Source: Deltaproteobacteria bacterium
GTDB taxonomy: Bacteria > Myxococcota_A > UBA9160 > UBA4427
Reading direction: 5' to 3'
DNA: 64,000 bases
Assembly: GCA_002719955.1 (NCBI GenBank)
Contig: PBFW01000037.1
Span: 36,781-100,780 of the forward strand
The translations under genes were made by a program, and so were the position numbers. The notes beneath the pieces are model-generated. The model had not been told where the DNA came from. It saw only the letters and a program-made list of their open reading frames with translations, and did not search any database. Positions within the stretch are counted from its first letter, which is position 1; every line of letters starts with the position of its first letter. Shown here piece after piece: positions 16,915 through 26,697 of this stretch.

Positions 16915-18807
16915 ATGAGCACGGTTATCGGGATCGATCTAGGCACCACCAATAGCTGTGTGTCGGCGATTGTGGGCGATCAGACGGAAGTTATCGCGAA
17001 CGCCGAGGGGGCACGTACGACCCCTTCGATGGTGGCCTTCAGCGAGAGCGGGGAGAGGCTCGTCGGTCAGATTGCGAAGCGTCAGGCCGTCACGAACCCC
17101 GATCGAACGATCTTCGCCTGCAAACGATTGATCGGGCGAAAGCTCGACGCCGACGAAGTCGAATCCTTCGTGAAAATTGCGCCCTTCAAGATCGTCGGCG
17201 CGGAGAATGGTGACGCCTGGGTCGAGGTCGATGGCAAAGCCTGTTCGCCCCAGGAGATCTCGGCGATGATCCTCACCCGGATGCGCGAGACCGCATCCGA
17301 ATTTCTCGGCGAGCCCATCGAGAAGGCCGTGATCACCGTCCCCGCGTATTTCAACGATGCCCAGCGTCAGGCGACCAAGGAGGCGGGCAAGATCGCTGGT
17401 CTCGAAGTCCTGCGCATCATCAACGAGCCCACCGCTGCGGCGCTTTCCTACGGAATCGACCAGGACCAGGACCAGAAGATCGCGGTCTTCGATCTCGGCG
17501 GTGGCACCTTCGATGTCTCGATCCTCGAGATCGGGGACGGTGTCTTCCAGGTGCTCAGTACCAACGGCGACACCTTCCTCGGCGGAGAGGATTTCGACAA
17601 CGTGATCGTCGACGCGCTCGCGGCACAATTCGAGAAGGAGACCGAAGTCGACCTGCGCGGAGACCCGATGGCGCTGCAGCGTCTGAAGGAAGCCGCCGAG
17701 CGCGCGAAGCACGAGCTTTCCTCAGCGGAAGAGACGGATATCAACCTGCCCTTCATCTGCGCGGATGAGGAAGGTCCGAAGCATCTCGTGCATTCGATGA
17801 CGCGGGAAGAAATCGAAACTCTGGTCGCCGACATGGTGGCGCGGCTGGACGGACCGTGTCGGACGGCGCTCGCGGATGCTGGTCTCTCGCCGGACGAGAT
17901 CGACGAAGTCGTATTGGTCGGCGGCATGACGCGGATGCCACTGGTCCGGAAGAAGGTCGAAGAGATCTTCGGTAGACCGCCCACGACGGGTGTGAATCCG
18001 GATGAGGTCGTCGCCGCGGGCGCTGCGATCCAGGGTGGTGTGCTGACGGGCGAAGTCGAAGAGGTGCTTCTGCTCGACGTCACCCCGCTCTCGCTCGGCG
18101 TCGAGACCCAGGGCGGTGTCGCCACGAAGATCATCGACAAGAACACGACCATCCCGTGTACGAAGAGTCAGGTCTTCTCGACCACCGAGGATCATCAGGA
18201 CGTCGTCCGCATTCATGTCCTGCAGGGTGAACGGGAGATGGCCGAGGATAACATGACGATGGGCCGCTTCGAGCTCGTGGGGATCCCGGCTGCTCCGCGT
18301 GGTGTTCCGCAGATCGAAGTGAGCTTTGCGATCGATACGGACGGCGTCGTGCATGTGTCGGCCAAGGATCTCGGGACCGGCCAAAGCCAGGGGATCGAGG
18401 TCACTGCATCGAGCGGTCTCAGCGAGGAGGAGGTCGAACGCCTTGTCGAGGAAGCCCAGGGCAGTGCCATCGCCGATCAGGCGGTGCGGTCCCTGATCGA
18501 TCTGCGAAACAAAGCGGACGGGCTGATGTACTCGGCGACGAAGATCCTCGAGGAATTCGCTGAGGACGTGGATTCTTCGGATGCCGCGGATCTCTCTGCT
18601 CAGATCGAGAAGACCGGCTCGCTCATCGTCGGGGATGACTCGGCGGGACTCGGAAAGGCGCTCGAGGAGCTGTCGAGACTCTCGTACGTGTTGACCGAGA
18701 AGCTCTACGCGAAGCTCGGTGCATCGGAAGAAGATTTTGCAGACGCGTCCGAGAGCGCGGGCGCCGGCGACTCGGAATCCAGCGATTCCGCCGCCGATGG
18801 AGACTGA
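16915..18807 (+). CDS. dnaK: Molecular chaperone DnaK (Hsp70)
   Basis: This 630-residue Hsp70 begins with [12 protein letters not shown] (phosphate-1 loop), followed by [18 protein letters not shown], the [16 protein letters not shown] motif ([14 protein letters not shown]) and [12 protein letters not shown]. The interdomain linker region is [15 protein letters not shown], and the substrate-binding beta-sandwich and helical lid follow. The tail is acidic/Ser-rich (ending [14 protein letters not shown] residues) instead of the Proteobacterial EEVKD. ATG 16915 has GAGAGGGA upstream. Length and all nucleotide-binding residues are normal. It works with DnaJ and GrpE on either side. Confidence 0.97.
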   Translation: MSTVIGIDLGTTNSCVSAIVGDQTEVIANAEGARTTPSMVAFSESGERLVGQIAKRQAVTNPDRTIFACKRLIGRKLDADEVESFVKIAPFKIVGAENGDAWVEVDGKACSPQEISAMILTRMRETASEFLGEPIEKAVITVPAYFNDAQRQATKEAGKIAGLEVLRIINEPTAAALSYGIDQDQDQKIAVFDLGGGTFDVSILEIGDGVFQVLSTNGDTFLGGEDFDNVIVDALAAQFEKETEVDLRGDPMALQRLKEAAERAKHELSSAEETDINLPFICADEEGPKHLVHSMTREEIETLVADMVARLDGPCRTALADAGLSPDEIDEVVLVGGMTRMPLVRKKVEEIFGRPPTTGVNPDEVVAAGAAIQGGVLTGEVEEVLLLDVTPLSLGVETQGGVATKIIDKNTTIPCTKSQVFSTTEDHQDVVRIHVLQGEREMAEDNMTMGRFELVGIPAAPRGVPQIEVSFAIDTDGVVHVSAKDLGTGQSQGIEVTASSGLSEEEVERLVEEAQGSAIADQAVRSLIDLRNKADGLMYSATKILEEFAEDVDSSDAADLSAQIEKTGSLIVGDDSAGLGKALEELSRLSYVLTEKLYAKLGASEEDFADASESAGAGDSESSDSAADGD

Positions 18808-18820
18808 TCCCCCCCCTCGC

Positions 18821-18849
18821 TTGACATTTCGCGTGCGGTGACGAGGCTT
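18821..18849 (+). promoter_or_regulatory. Possible internal promoter upstream of dnaJ
   Basis: A perfect -35 hexamer TTGACA (18821-18826) is followed after 17 bases by AGGCTT, which matches the -10 consensus poorly. It sits in the 144-base gap between dnaK and dnaJ, which is longer than other gaps in this operon. The evidence is limited to the -35 match. Confidence 0.2.
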
Positions 18850-18951
18850 GCGCGCATTGCGGCTTGTTTGTCCCGTGGGGAGGGTCAGGCGCCAGTCGCT
18901 CATCTCAGGGTGACCCAGGGTCGCCGAGTCATGCGGTGAAGAGGGGGAATC

Positions 18952-20103
18952 GTGAGCAAGCGGGACTATTACGACGTGCTGGGGGTCGATCGGGGCGCAT
19001 CCGAGCCCGATCTCAAGAAGGCCTACCGCAAGCTCGCGATGGAGTGCCATCCCGACCGCAACCCGGACGATTCCGAAGCGGAGGAGCGCTTCAAGCAGGT
19101 TTCCGAAGCTTATGCCGTGCTTTCCGATCAAGAAAAACGCTCGCGCTACGACCAGTTCGGTCACGCCGGTCTCGGTGGACCGGGCGGCGGCGGGCATCCG
19201 GGTGCGGATTTCGGAGATCTCGGAAATTTCGGAGACCTCTTCAGCGATCTCTTCGGCGACATCTTCGGCGGTGGGGGCGGTCGCGGAGGAAGTCGGCGGG
19301 GGCGGGGGCAGCGCGGCGCGGATCTCCGGTACAACCTCCAGATCGATCTCGACGACGTCCTGAACGGTTGCGAGCCGAGCCTCAAGATTCCCAAGATGAA
19401 GCGCTGCGACCCCTGCTCGGGATCGGGCGCGTCAGAGGGCTCGAAGCCCGCGAGATGCGGGCGCTGCGAAGGGACGGGGCAGCTGCTTTTTCAGCAGGGC
19501 TTCTTTCGCGTGAATCGACCCTGTGACGCCTGCGGCGGTGCCGGTGAAGTCATCACGAATCCGTGTTCGAGCTGTCGTGGCGCGGGTCGCGTCGAAGGAC
19601 AGCAGACCCTTCAGGTGAAGGTGCCGCCGGGCGTCGAGGACGGTGCGCGGCTGCGTGTCAGCGGTGAGGGTGAGGCGGGCATCGCGGGTGGTGAGCCCGG
19701 TGATCTCTATGTCGTGATGGTGCTGCGAGACCACCCGCTCTTCGAGCGCGATGGAACGGATCTGCACCTCGAAGTGCCCGTTCCCTTCGTGCAGGCGGCG
19801 CTCGGCGCCGAAGTCGAGGTTCCGACCCTCGACGGCAAGGTCAAGCTCCAGATTCCGGAGGGTACTCAATCCGGTCGTGTCCTGCGTTTGCGCGGCAAGG
19901 GGCTGACGCCTCTGCAGCCGCGTCTCGAGCACGCCCAGCTCATGAAGATGCGCGGCGATCTCTATGTGCGCGTCTTCGTCGAGATCCCGACCAAGCTTAA
20001 CGGTCGTCAGCGCGAACTTCTCGAGGAGTTCGCCGCTCAATCCGGGCACGAGGTGTCGCCGACCACCAAGGGTTTCGTCGACAAGATCCGCGACTTCTTC
20101 TAG
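18952..20103 (+). CDS. dnaJ: Chaperone protein DnaJ (Hsp40)
   Basis: This 383-residue type I DnaJ stimulates DnaK ATPase and delivers unfolded clients. The J domain has [12 protein letters not shown] and the HPD triad at 33-35. The Gly/Phe-rich linker includes an unusually long run of Gly/Asp/Phe repeats ([20 protein letters not shown]), and four zinc-finger repeats follow: [24 protein letters not shown] and CSSCRGAG. C-terminal domains I and II follow ([20 protein letters not shown]). The GTG start at 18952 is backed by GAGGGGG. The fourth gene of the chaperone cluster, complete and normal in length. Confidence 0.96.
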   Translation: MSKRDYYDVLGVDRGASEPDLKKAYRKLAMECHPDRNPDDSEAEERFKQVSEAYAVLSDQEKRSRYDQFGHAGLGGPGGGGHPGADFGDLGNFGDLFSDLFGDIFGGGGGRGGSRRGRGQRGADLRYNLQIDLDDVLNGCEPSLKIPKMKRCDPCSGSGASEGSKPARCGRCEGTGQLLFQQGFFRVNRPCDACGGAGEVITNPCSSCRGAGRVEGQQTLQVKVPPGVEDGARLRVSGEGEAGIAGGEPGDLYVVMVLRDHPLFERDGTDLHLEVPVPFVQAALGAEVEVPTLDGKVKLQIPEGTQSGRVLRLRGKGLTPLQPRLEHAQLMKMRGDLYVRVFVEIPTKLNGRQRELLEEFAAQSGHEVSPTTKGFVDKIRDFF

Positions 20104-20165
20104 CGGGTCTCGGCGCGTCTCTTTCGAACCGATTCCCGATGTGAATTGTCCCTTGGAGGTGACCG

Positions 20166-20203
20166 GATCCAACCGGCCAGACTAGACTTGCGCCGGTTGG
20201 GTC
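20166..20203. terminator. Hairpin after dnaJ
   Basis: CCAACCGGC (20169-20177) pairs perfectly with GCCGGTTGG (20192-20200), extended by three outer pairs (one G-T) to 12 bp with a 14-base loop. It lies 60 bases past the dnaJ stop and just before the next start. No T-tract follows, so it could be a terminator, an attenuator or an mRNA-stabilising stem. Confidence 0.4.
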
Positions 20204-20227
20204 GAACGAGGTCAGCGAGGGGGTCGC

Positions 20228-22438
20228 ATGGCAGTGGAATCAGAACGCCCCGAGAGGAAAGGGCGCGGCCGAATCGGCGCTCTGCGGCATTGCTGGCTGC
20301 TGGCGGTGATGCTCGTGATCACCGCATCGGGATGCGCGCTGACCGGACTCTCCGGGCCGAATGTGCCGCCGGAACAGCGTGCTGCCTATGATGCGGCGAT
20401 GGGCCGACTGCCCGCGGATGCCGGTGGAGCGGCGCGAGCGCTCGAGAATTTTCTCGCCATCTATCCGCATAGCTCGCTTGCCGACGACGCGGCAGAGCAG
20501 CTCTCCCAGCTTTCCTTTGCGGTGGGCCGACAGGAAGAGGGGATGCGTTGGCTCGGGCGAATCCTGAGCAACTACGCCAAGGGTGATCGGGCGGCACCCG
20601 CGCGCCTTCGCCTCGCCCAGCTCGAATACGCACGGGAAAAGCGCGTCGTCGCCCGACGGTTGATCGCCCCCCTCGACCTCAGCCGGCTCTCGCTCAGCGA
20701 ACGACGCGCCGCGTTGCGCCTACGTGTCGCCCTCGCTCAGACGCCGGTCGCGCGCCTCGAAGAGTTGAGCGCGCTTCGGGCGATGCTCGTCGCGGAATCA
20801 GAGCAGCGATCGGTCCAGGGGGAGACCGAACGCGTCACGCGAAACCGGCTTCTCGGGCGACTCGAAGCCGTCGATCGGGAGATTGATGAGTTCATCGGCC
20901 GCGCGGCCTCGGTCGAACTCGAGGAGATGATCGATCGGTTGCACGGGCGGCCGCCGGCAGCCAGCATCGCGCTCGAACTGAGTCGTCGCGCACTCGACGC
21001 CGGGCAACTCGAACTCGCCGAGGGCCGTCTCGAACGAAGCGAATCGCTGGTGCAGAGCGAAATCGATCTCGGTCAGTTCCGACTGCTCCAGTCCCGCCTC
21101 GGACAGCTTCGCGAAATCGCCGAGGCCGAAGCGGAGCTCCCGCCCCTGCGTGATCTCGTGGATCGACCACGACCGAGGACCGACGATGCGCGTGGCACCA
21201 TCGGTGTCGTCCTGCCGCTGTCGGGGGATTTCGAGGACTACGGTCGGGGCAGTCTGCGCGGAGTGCTCCTCGCGGCGGATCTCTTCGCGGATGAGGACGC
21301 CGGTGCGCCGCTCGTCGAGTATCCCGACGAGGGCGTCGAGGGAGATTTTGGTGGCTCGGGGGGACGCGGCCGGGAGATCCGCTTGGTCGTGCGGGACTCC
21401 GAGGGCGATCCGGCGAAGGCGGCGGCGGCCATTCGCGAACTCGCCAGAGACGCCGATCTCGTCGCTGTCATCGGCCCGATTTTCAGTGCGGAATCCAGTG
21501 CGGCCGCGCATGCGGCGGAAGAGGTCGGCATCCCCCTCGTCACGCTCTCGACGCGCGAGGATGTGCCCGTCGGTCGCGCCCATGCGTTTCGTACGCGCAC
21601 GACTCCCGCCGACGAGGTCGGCGTACTCGTCGGACATGCCTTCGACGCGCTTGGGGCCGAGCGCTTTGCCGTTCTCTATCCCCAGACGCGCTACGGGCGG
21701 GGGATGCGCAAGCTCTATTGGGATGCGGTGACAGCGCGAGGCGGGAAGATGGTCGCGGCTTCGAGCTACGCCCCCGAGGCTGTGGATTTTGCGAGCGCCA
21801 TGCGAAATATGATCGGATATCGATTCCTGACGAACCTGGAGGAGAGGGCGCTCCAGGAGCGGGACGAACTCCTGCGCTCGGCGCGGCGCCTCGAACCCGC
21901 GGACGCCTTGCTCCTGCGTGACGCGGCCTACACTATTCTTGGCCCCGAGCTGGAGCCGCTTCCGCCGATCATCGATTTCGATGTTCTTTTCATTCCCGAT
22001 GCGGCAGACAAGATCGCCCTGATTGCACCGGGATTGGCTTTTCACGAGATTCGCGGCGTAAGCCTGCTCGGCTCGAGCGATTGGGTCGACGACGAACTCC
22101 TGCGCGTCGCTCGACGGCATGTTTCGGGCGCCGTCGTGAGCACTCCCTTCTATCCCGAGAGCGATCTGCCCTTCGTAGCGGAATTCGTGGAGGGATATCG
22201 CAATACCTTCGGCTCCGAACCCGATGCCTACGCGGCTGAAGCCTTCGATGCGACGAATCTCGTGCTCGTTCAACTCTCCGCGGGCCGGACGGATCGCGAG
22301 GGCGTTCGGGCCGGCCTGCTCGATACTCGAGCCCACCCGGGTGCAACGGGAGTGTTGACGATGCATCCCAACGGGAATGCGCGCCGGCGTCCCTTCCTGC
22401 TGCAGATTTCCGGACGCCGTTTTCGTCCGCTGGATTGA
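20228..22438 (+). CDS. Penicillin-binding-protein activator-like lipoprotein (LpoA/LppC type)
   Basis: This 736-residue envelope protein has a membrane-targeting N-terminus and lipobox TASGC (Cys36), so it should be a lipoprotein. Residues about 45-300 form a helical TPR-like array (ALENFLAIYPHSSLADDAAEQL...). Residues about 320-730 are a periplasmic-binding, type 1 fold: IGVVLPLSGDFEDYGRG, LVAVIGPIFSAESSAAAHAAEE, IPLVTLSTRED, RFAVLYPQTRYGRGM. This two-part architecture matches LpoA, the outer-membrane activator of PBP1A. An orphan ABC substrate-binding protein is the alternative, but the TPR region and lack of transporter genes argue against it. Start ATG 20228 has GAGGGGG upstream. Confidence 0.75.
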   Translation: MAVESERPERKGRGRIGALRHCWLLAVMLVITASGCALTGLSGPNVPPEQRAAYDAAMGRLPADAGGAARALENFLAIYPHSSLADDAAEQLSQLSFAVGRQEEGMRWLGRILSNYAKGDRAAPARLRLAQLEYAREKRVVARRLIAPLDLSRLSLSERRAALRLRVALAQTPVARLEELSALRAMLVAESEQRSVQGETERVTRNRLLGRLEAVDREIDEFIGRAASVELEEMIDRLHGRPPAASIALELSRRALDAGQLELAEGRLERSESLVQSEIDLGQFRLLQSRLGQLREIAEAEAELPPLRDLVDRPRPRTDDARGTIGVVLPLSGDFEDYGRGSLRGVLLAADLFADEDAGAPLVEYPDEGVEGDFGGSGGRGREIRLVVRDSEGDPAKAAAAIRELARDADLVAVIGPIFSAESSAAAHAAEEVGIPLVTLSTREDVPVGRAHAFRTRTTPADEVGVLVGHAFDALGAERFAVLYPQTRYGRGMRKLYWDAVTARGGKMVAASSYAPEAVDFASAMRNMIGYRFLTNLEERALQERDELLRSARRLEPADALLLRDAAYTILGPELEPLPPIIDFDVLFIPDAADKIALIAPGLAFHEIRGVSLLGSSDWVDDELLRVARRHVSGAVVSTPFYPESDLPFVAEFVEGYRNTFGSEPDAYAAEAFDATNLVLVQLSAGRTDREGVRAGLLDTRAHPGATGVLTMHPNGNARRRPFLLQISGRRFRPLD

Positions 22439-22600
22439 CTCGCCTTCCTGCACGGTTTTGCATTTCATCGCTCGAATTCACATCTGAATTGCTGGTTTGC
22501 TGCCGATCGGCACACGGCATGGATTGCGTGTTTTGCAACTCGAAATCCGTTGACGGGACTGGTTCCTAAAGTCATCGCACTTCCAGCCGTTAATGGTTCT

Positions 22601-25030
22601 ATGGAATGCAGGCCCCCGGCTGATGGTCTTCCCGAAGAACTCCCCCTACTCGCCCTGCGCGAGTTCGTCGTGTTCCCCTACATGGTCCTTCCGCTCTTCA
22701 TATCGCGCGAGCGCTCGATGGCCGCGGTCGAGGCAGCCATGGCTGGGGATCGACTCGTTCTCCTGGTTGCTCAGCGCAACCCCGACACGACCGAGCCGGA
22801 TCCCGACGATCTCTATCAGGTGGGCACGGTCGCGATGATCATGCGCAGTATGAGCATGCCCGATGGTCGGCTGAAGGTTCTCGTCCAGGGCCTCGGCAAG
22901 GCACGCATCGACTCGGTCATCGAGCATCGTGACAGCACACGGGTTCGCGCGATCTCGATCGAGAGCGAAGACGAAGGGGCCGACGATTGGACGGTCGAGG
23001 GGGAGGCTCTGACCCGCGCTGTCCGCAGCCGTGTCGAAGAATTGCTCCCGCTCAAGAACCTTCCCCCGGAAGTGCTCTCGATTACGACCAACGTCCAGAA
23101 CCCGGGTCGTCTCGCAGATCTCGTTGCATCAAATCTCAGATTGCGGCTCGAAGAAGCGCAAGAAGTACTCGAGATTCAGGACTCGACCACGCGGCTTCAA
23201 AGGGTCGACTCGCTCCTGAAACGCGAACTCGAAATCTCCTCCACCCAGGATGACCTCCGCGCTGGCGGACAGAATCCCGGACAGGACGAACTCTCCCGAG
23301 ATCATCGCGAAGCCTTTCTGCGTGAACAGCTTCGCGCGATCCAGAACGAACTCGGCGAGGTCGACCCTCGATCCGAGGAGTTCGATGAGTATCGATTGAA
23401 AGTCGAGGAGGCGGCGCTGCCCGAGGAAACGCGGGAGGAGGCGACGCGTCAGTTGCGCCGCCTCGAGCGGATGCATCCTGACGGGCCCGAAGCCCAGGTC
23501 GTGCGGAATTATCTCGACTGGGTCGTGGAGCTGCCCTGGGGCCGCTGTTCTCCGGATCGTCTCGGCCTCGATGAAGCCCGGGAGATCCTTGATACCGATC
23601 ACGCGCACCTCTCGGTCGTGAAGGATCGCATCCTCGAGTTTCTCGGGGTGCGCAAGCTGCGCGAGGATTCCCGGGGTCCGATTCTGTGCTTCGCCGGTCC
23701 GCCCGGCGTCGGCAAGACTTCGCTCGGGCGTTCGATTGCGCGTGCGATGGGCCGCGAGTTCGTCCGCGTATCGCTCGGTGGCGTTCGGGACGAAGCGGAG
23801 ATCCGAGGGCATCGTCGCACGTATGTCGGCGCGCTTCCGGGTCGTATCATCCAGGGCCTCAAGCAGGCCGGGACGAGCAATCCCGTGATGATGCTCGACG
23901 AACTCGACAAGCTGGGCGCAGATTTCCGAGGGGATCCCTCGGCCGCGCTGCTCGAGGTCCTCGACCCCGAACAGAATTGTGAGTTCAGCGACCATTTTCT
24001 GAGCACACCCTTCGATCTCTCCAAGGTGCTCTTCATCGCGACGGCGAATATGCTCGAGTCGGTTCCGGCACCCCTGCGCGATCGCATGGAGATCATCTGG
24101 CTCTCCGGCTACACACCCGAAGAGAAGTCGGAGATCGCGACGAATTTCCTGATCCCGCGCCAGGTCACCGATCACGGCCTCGCGGAGGATCAGATCAGCT
24201 GGACCCGGAACGCCGTTGCGTCACTGTGTTCGGAGTACACTTGGGAAGCGGGCGTACGAAATCTCGAACGGCAGGTCGCGGCGGTCTGCCGCAAGGTTGC
24301 CCGTCGACGCGCCGAGGGTGACGAGGCGAACGCGGTCATCAACACGAAGACCCTCGACAAGCTGTTGGGTCCGCCGACCTATCGACATAACGCCGCCTCT
24401 GAAGAGTCTGAAATCGGTCTCGTCAACGGGCTGGCCTGGACCGAAGCGGGGGGCGAAGTCCTCTCGCTCGAAGCGAACCTCTCACGGGGTCGCGGGCTCG
24501 TCCTGACGGGGCAGCTCGGAGATGTGATGAAGGAGAGCGGTCAAGCCGCCCTCTCGTACGTACGTTCGATTCTCGGCGAGATTGGTGTCGACGAACACGA
24601 ATTCGGCCGCCAACAGGTTCACGTACACGTTCCGGCGGGTGCGACGCCCAAGGATGGTCCCTCGGCGGGCGTGGCGCTTGCGACGGCGATCGCATCGCTC
24701 GCAACCAATCTGGCGGTTCGTTCGGATGTGGCGATGACCGGCGAGGTGACGCTGCGCGGGCGAGTGCTTCCGGTCGGCGGCGTGCGCGAGAAGGCGATGG
24801 CCGCGCTGCGCAGCGGGATCTCAACGATCGTCATCCCGCAGAGCAATGTGGCCGACCTGCGCGAGATTCCAAAGGAACTCAAGAAGCGGATCACTTTCAT
24901 TCCGGTGAAGCATATGCGCGAGGTCCTCGATCACGTGCTCGAATCGCCCCTCGAAGGGCAGCCGCGCTCACTGCCGTCGGCGTCCTCGGCCGGTGGCAGT
25001 CCGGTTCATGCACGCGACCGACGCGCTTAG
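22601..25030 (+). CDS. lon: ATP-dependent protease Lon
   Basis: This hexameric AAA+ serine protease degrades misfolded and regulatory proteins. The N-terminal LON domain begins LPLLALREFVVFPYMVLPLF. A coiled linker (HREAFLREQLRAIQNELGE) precedes the ATPase with Walker A GPPGVGKT (about 366-373) and MMLDELDKL as Walker B. The protease domain has the catalytic dyad Ser688 (PKDGPSAG) and Lys731 (VREKAMAA), 43 residues apart as in E. coli. The frame opens at a TTG (22550), but ATG 22601 lies closer to the conserved start; neither has a strong ribosome-binding site. The 809 residues match the family length. It follows the heat-shock cluster. Confidence 0.95.
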   Translation: MECRPPADGLPEELPLLALREFVVFPYMVLPLFISRERSMAAVEAAMAGDRLVLLVAQRNPDTTEPDPDDLYQVGTVAMIMRSMSMPDGRLKVLVQGLGKARIDSVIEHRDSTRVRAISIESEDEGADDWTVEGEALTRAVRSRVEELLPLKNLPPEVLSITTNVQNPGRLADLVASNLRLRLEEAQEVLEIQDSTTRLQRVDSLLKRELEISSTQDDLRAGGQNPGQDELSRDHREAFLREQLRAIQNELGEVDPRSEEFDEYRLKVEEAALPEETREEATRQLRRLERMHPDGPEAQVVRNYLDWVVELPWGRCSPDRLGLDEAREILDTDHAHLSVVKDRILEFLGVRKLREDSRGPILCFAGPPGVGKTSLGRSIARAMGREFVRVSLGGVRDEAEIRGHRRTYVGALPGRIIQGLKQAGTSNPVMMLDELDKLGADFRGDPSAALLEVLDPEQNCEFSDHFLSTPFDLSKVLFIATANMLESVPAPLRDRMEIIWLSGYTPEEKSEIATNFLIPRQVTDHGLAEDQISWTRNAVASLCSEYTWEAGVRNLERQVAAVCRKVARRRAEGDEANAVINTKTLDKLLGPPTYRHNAASEESEIGLVNGLAWTEAGGEVLSLEANLSRGRGLVLTGQLGDVMKESGQAALSYVRSILGEIGVDEHEFGRQQVHVHVPAGATPKDGPSAGVALATAIASLATNLAVRSDVAMTGEVTLRGRVLPVGGVREKAMAALRSGISTIVIPQSNVADLREIPKELKKRITFIPVKHMREVLDHVLESPLEGQPRSLPSASSAGGSPVHARDRRA

Positions 25031-25147
25031 TCAACCCATTCGTCGTGTCCATCCGGCTCGCGCCGATCGCAGTCGCTTCCGGCTACTTCGTGGTTCGCGA
25101 ATGACAGCGCGATCTCGCGCTTCGCGCCCTCCGTGGGCGCCCCCATC

Positions 25148-25169
25148 GCCTCGAATTCCAATTCGAGGC
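25148..25169. terminator. Near-perfect palindrome after lon
   Basis: GCCTCGAATT (25148-25157) and AATTCGAGGC (25160-25169) form a 10-bp stem around a two-base CC spacer. It is followed by a G/C-rich stretch (GGGGCCCGGCCCCCC). The position 120 bases after the lon stop suits a terminator, though a dyad operator is also possible. No T-run follows. Confidence 0.45.
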
Positions 25170-25203
25170 AGGGGCCCGGCCCCCCTCCGGCGAGGACGGC
25201 TCA

Positions 25204-25527
25204 ATGGAGGCGAAAACCCTGGAATCGGGGATTCCGCCCTATCGGCTCAGGGTCGAGCGCGGCGATGGAGCCATTCTCTACGAGCGAGAACGCTCGTTCG
25301 TGGATCTTCCGGGGATTTCATCGAGCACTCGGGCATCGATGCGGAAACAACGGCAATGGGCATCGCGGAGTTGGGGATGTGTGCCGCTACTCGATTTTCA
25401 GTCGAGTTCCCTGGGTCGACTCCGGCTCGGGTTTTCCATTCGGCCGAGCGCGGTCGATTGGCGGCTCGAGAAGGCCTTTCTCGTTCTGAAGGAAGACGTT
25501 CGAAAGCTTCGGTACTCCGCGCTATAG
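25204..25527 (+). pseudogene. Conserved-looking small protein with two compensating frame changes
   Basis: The frame from ATG 25204 to TAG 25525-25527 starts (YRLRVERGDGAILYERERSF) and ends (LGRLRLGFSIRPSAVDWRLE..., KEDVRKLRYSAL) like a real protein, but its middle (SSSTRASMRKQRQWASRSWG) is unnatural. The next frame over the same DNA reads GDFIEHSGIDAETTAMGIAE, which looks properly coding. One extra G in the run at 25310-25313 and one base change near 25378 would restore a single protein of about 108 residues. I do not know the family. The gene lies between lon and thiL. Confidence 0.45.
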
Positions 25528-25683
25528 CTGGATCGGATCGAGATCGACGCCCGGGGTGGCTGAGGCGAGTCATTCACGGCCGAGGCCGATCGTCGATTCG
25601 TGAAAGCGGACCGGTTTTCGCCTCGCGGCGAATATTGCGATGTGCGCTTGCTCAGCGGCGGCGCAGCCGCCTACGATGCCGGA

Positions 25684-26658
25684 ATGACCCGTCGCGATCG
25701 AACCCTTTCGGATCTCGGTGAAGGCGCCCTGATCGAACGGATCACGCGACGCGCGGGCCGGGAGATCGGTCGCGACTGGGCGCTCGGAATCGGTGATGAC
25801 GCAGCGATTCTCTCCACCCGACGCGGCGAAGAGCTCGTCTTCTCCACCGATGCCCAGGTCGAGGGTGTGCATTTCAGGTTTGGGCGCGAGACGCCGCGTA
25901 CGATCGGACGTCGCGCGTTGGCGGTGAACCTCTCGGATCTGGCGGCGATGGGCGCGCGGCCGGTTGGCGCGCTGATGAGTCTCTCGGCGCCGTCGGATGC
26001 GAGCGTCTCGGTCTTCGATGGCGTCATCGCCGGTTTCGTCGACGAGGCGCGGCGCTTTGATTGTCCCCTCGTGGGCGGGAACCTCTCGAGCGCGGGCGAG
26101 TGGAGTCTCGACGTCACGGTCATCGGTCGATGCCGAAAGGGTGGGGCACTTCGCCGCCGCGGGCTCGGACCCGGCGATGGACTCTATGTGACCGGCATGT
26201 TGGGTGCGGCTGCGCTCGCTCGCCTGAGAGCCGATCGCGCGGGGACGCGGCTCACGCGCGTTCCGACGCCGCGGCTCGAAGCGGGACAGGCGCTCGTCGG
26301 TCTCCCGGGAACCCGTGGCTGTATCGACCTCTCCGACGGATTGGCGACGGATCTCGACCATCTGCTCGCCGCCGACGGATGGGGGGCCGATATCGACCCC
26401 GCCTCGCTTCCTCGAGCCAGGGGTTTCGACCGGGGCTGCCGGGACCTCGGCCTCGATCCGCTTGGAGTGATCGCCGGGGGCGGCGAGGACTACGAGCTCC
26501 TCTTCGCGTTCCGCTCCGATCGGAATCGGGAGACCGCTGCGACGCTCTCTGCGCGGCTGGGTGTCCCCGTCCGGCAAATCGGTCGAATCACCGTCGAGAA
26601 GGGTGTGCGAGGTCTTCCCGCGACCGACCCAGGTCACCACTTCGCGCCGCAAGCATAG
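25684..26658 (+). CDS. thiL: Thiamine-monophosphate kinase
   Basis: This 324-residue cytosolic enzyme phosphorylates thiamine monophosphate to the cofactor thiamine diphosphate. It has the PurM/ThiL fold with GIGDDAAIL (Mg/ATP loop), STDAQVEGVHF, ALAVNLSDLAAMGARP and VGGNLSSAGEWSLDVTVIG. The second half has CIDLSDGLATDLDHL and the terminal GGGEDYELLF. Length is normal (E. coli 325). The longer frame from 25600 is not conserved, and ATG 25684 matches the family start, although no Shine-Dalgarno is visible. There is no TPP riboswitch-like sequence upstream and no other thiamine gene nearby. Confidence 0.93.
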   Translation: MTRRDRTLSDLGEGALIERITRRAGREIGRDWALGIGDDAAILSTRRGEELVFSTDAQVEGVHFRFGRETPRTIGRRALAVNLSDLAAMGARPVGALMSLSAPSDASVSVFDGVIAGFVDEARRFDCPLVGGNLSSAGEWSLDVTVIGRCRKGGALRRRGLGPGDGLYVTGMLGAAALARLRADRAGTRLTRVPTPRLEAGQALVGLPGTRGCIDLSDGLATDLDHLLAADGWGADIDPASLPRARGFDRGCRDLGLDPLGVIAGGGEDYELLFAFRSDRNRETAATLSARLGVPVRQIGRITVEKGVRGLPATDPGHHFAPQA

Positions 26659-26697
26659 CTTCACCCGATCTCGAGGAATGGGGCTTTTGCACGTCCG

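Noticed and set aside
22550..22600. TTGACG near 22550 as a lon promoter
   Set aside because: No acceptable -10 element follows at 16-18 bases.
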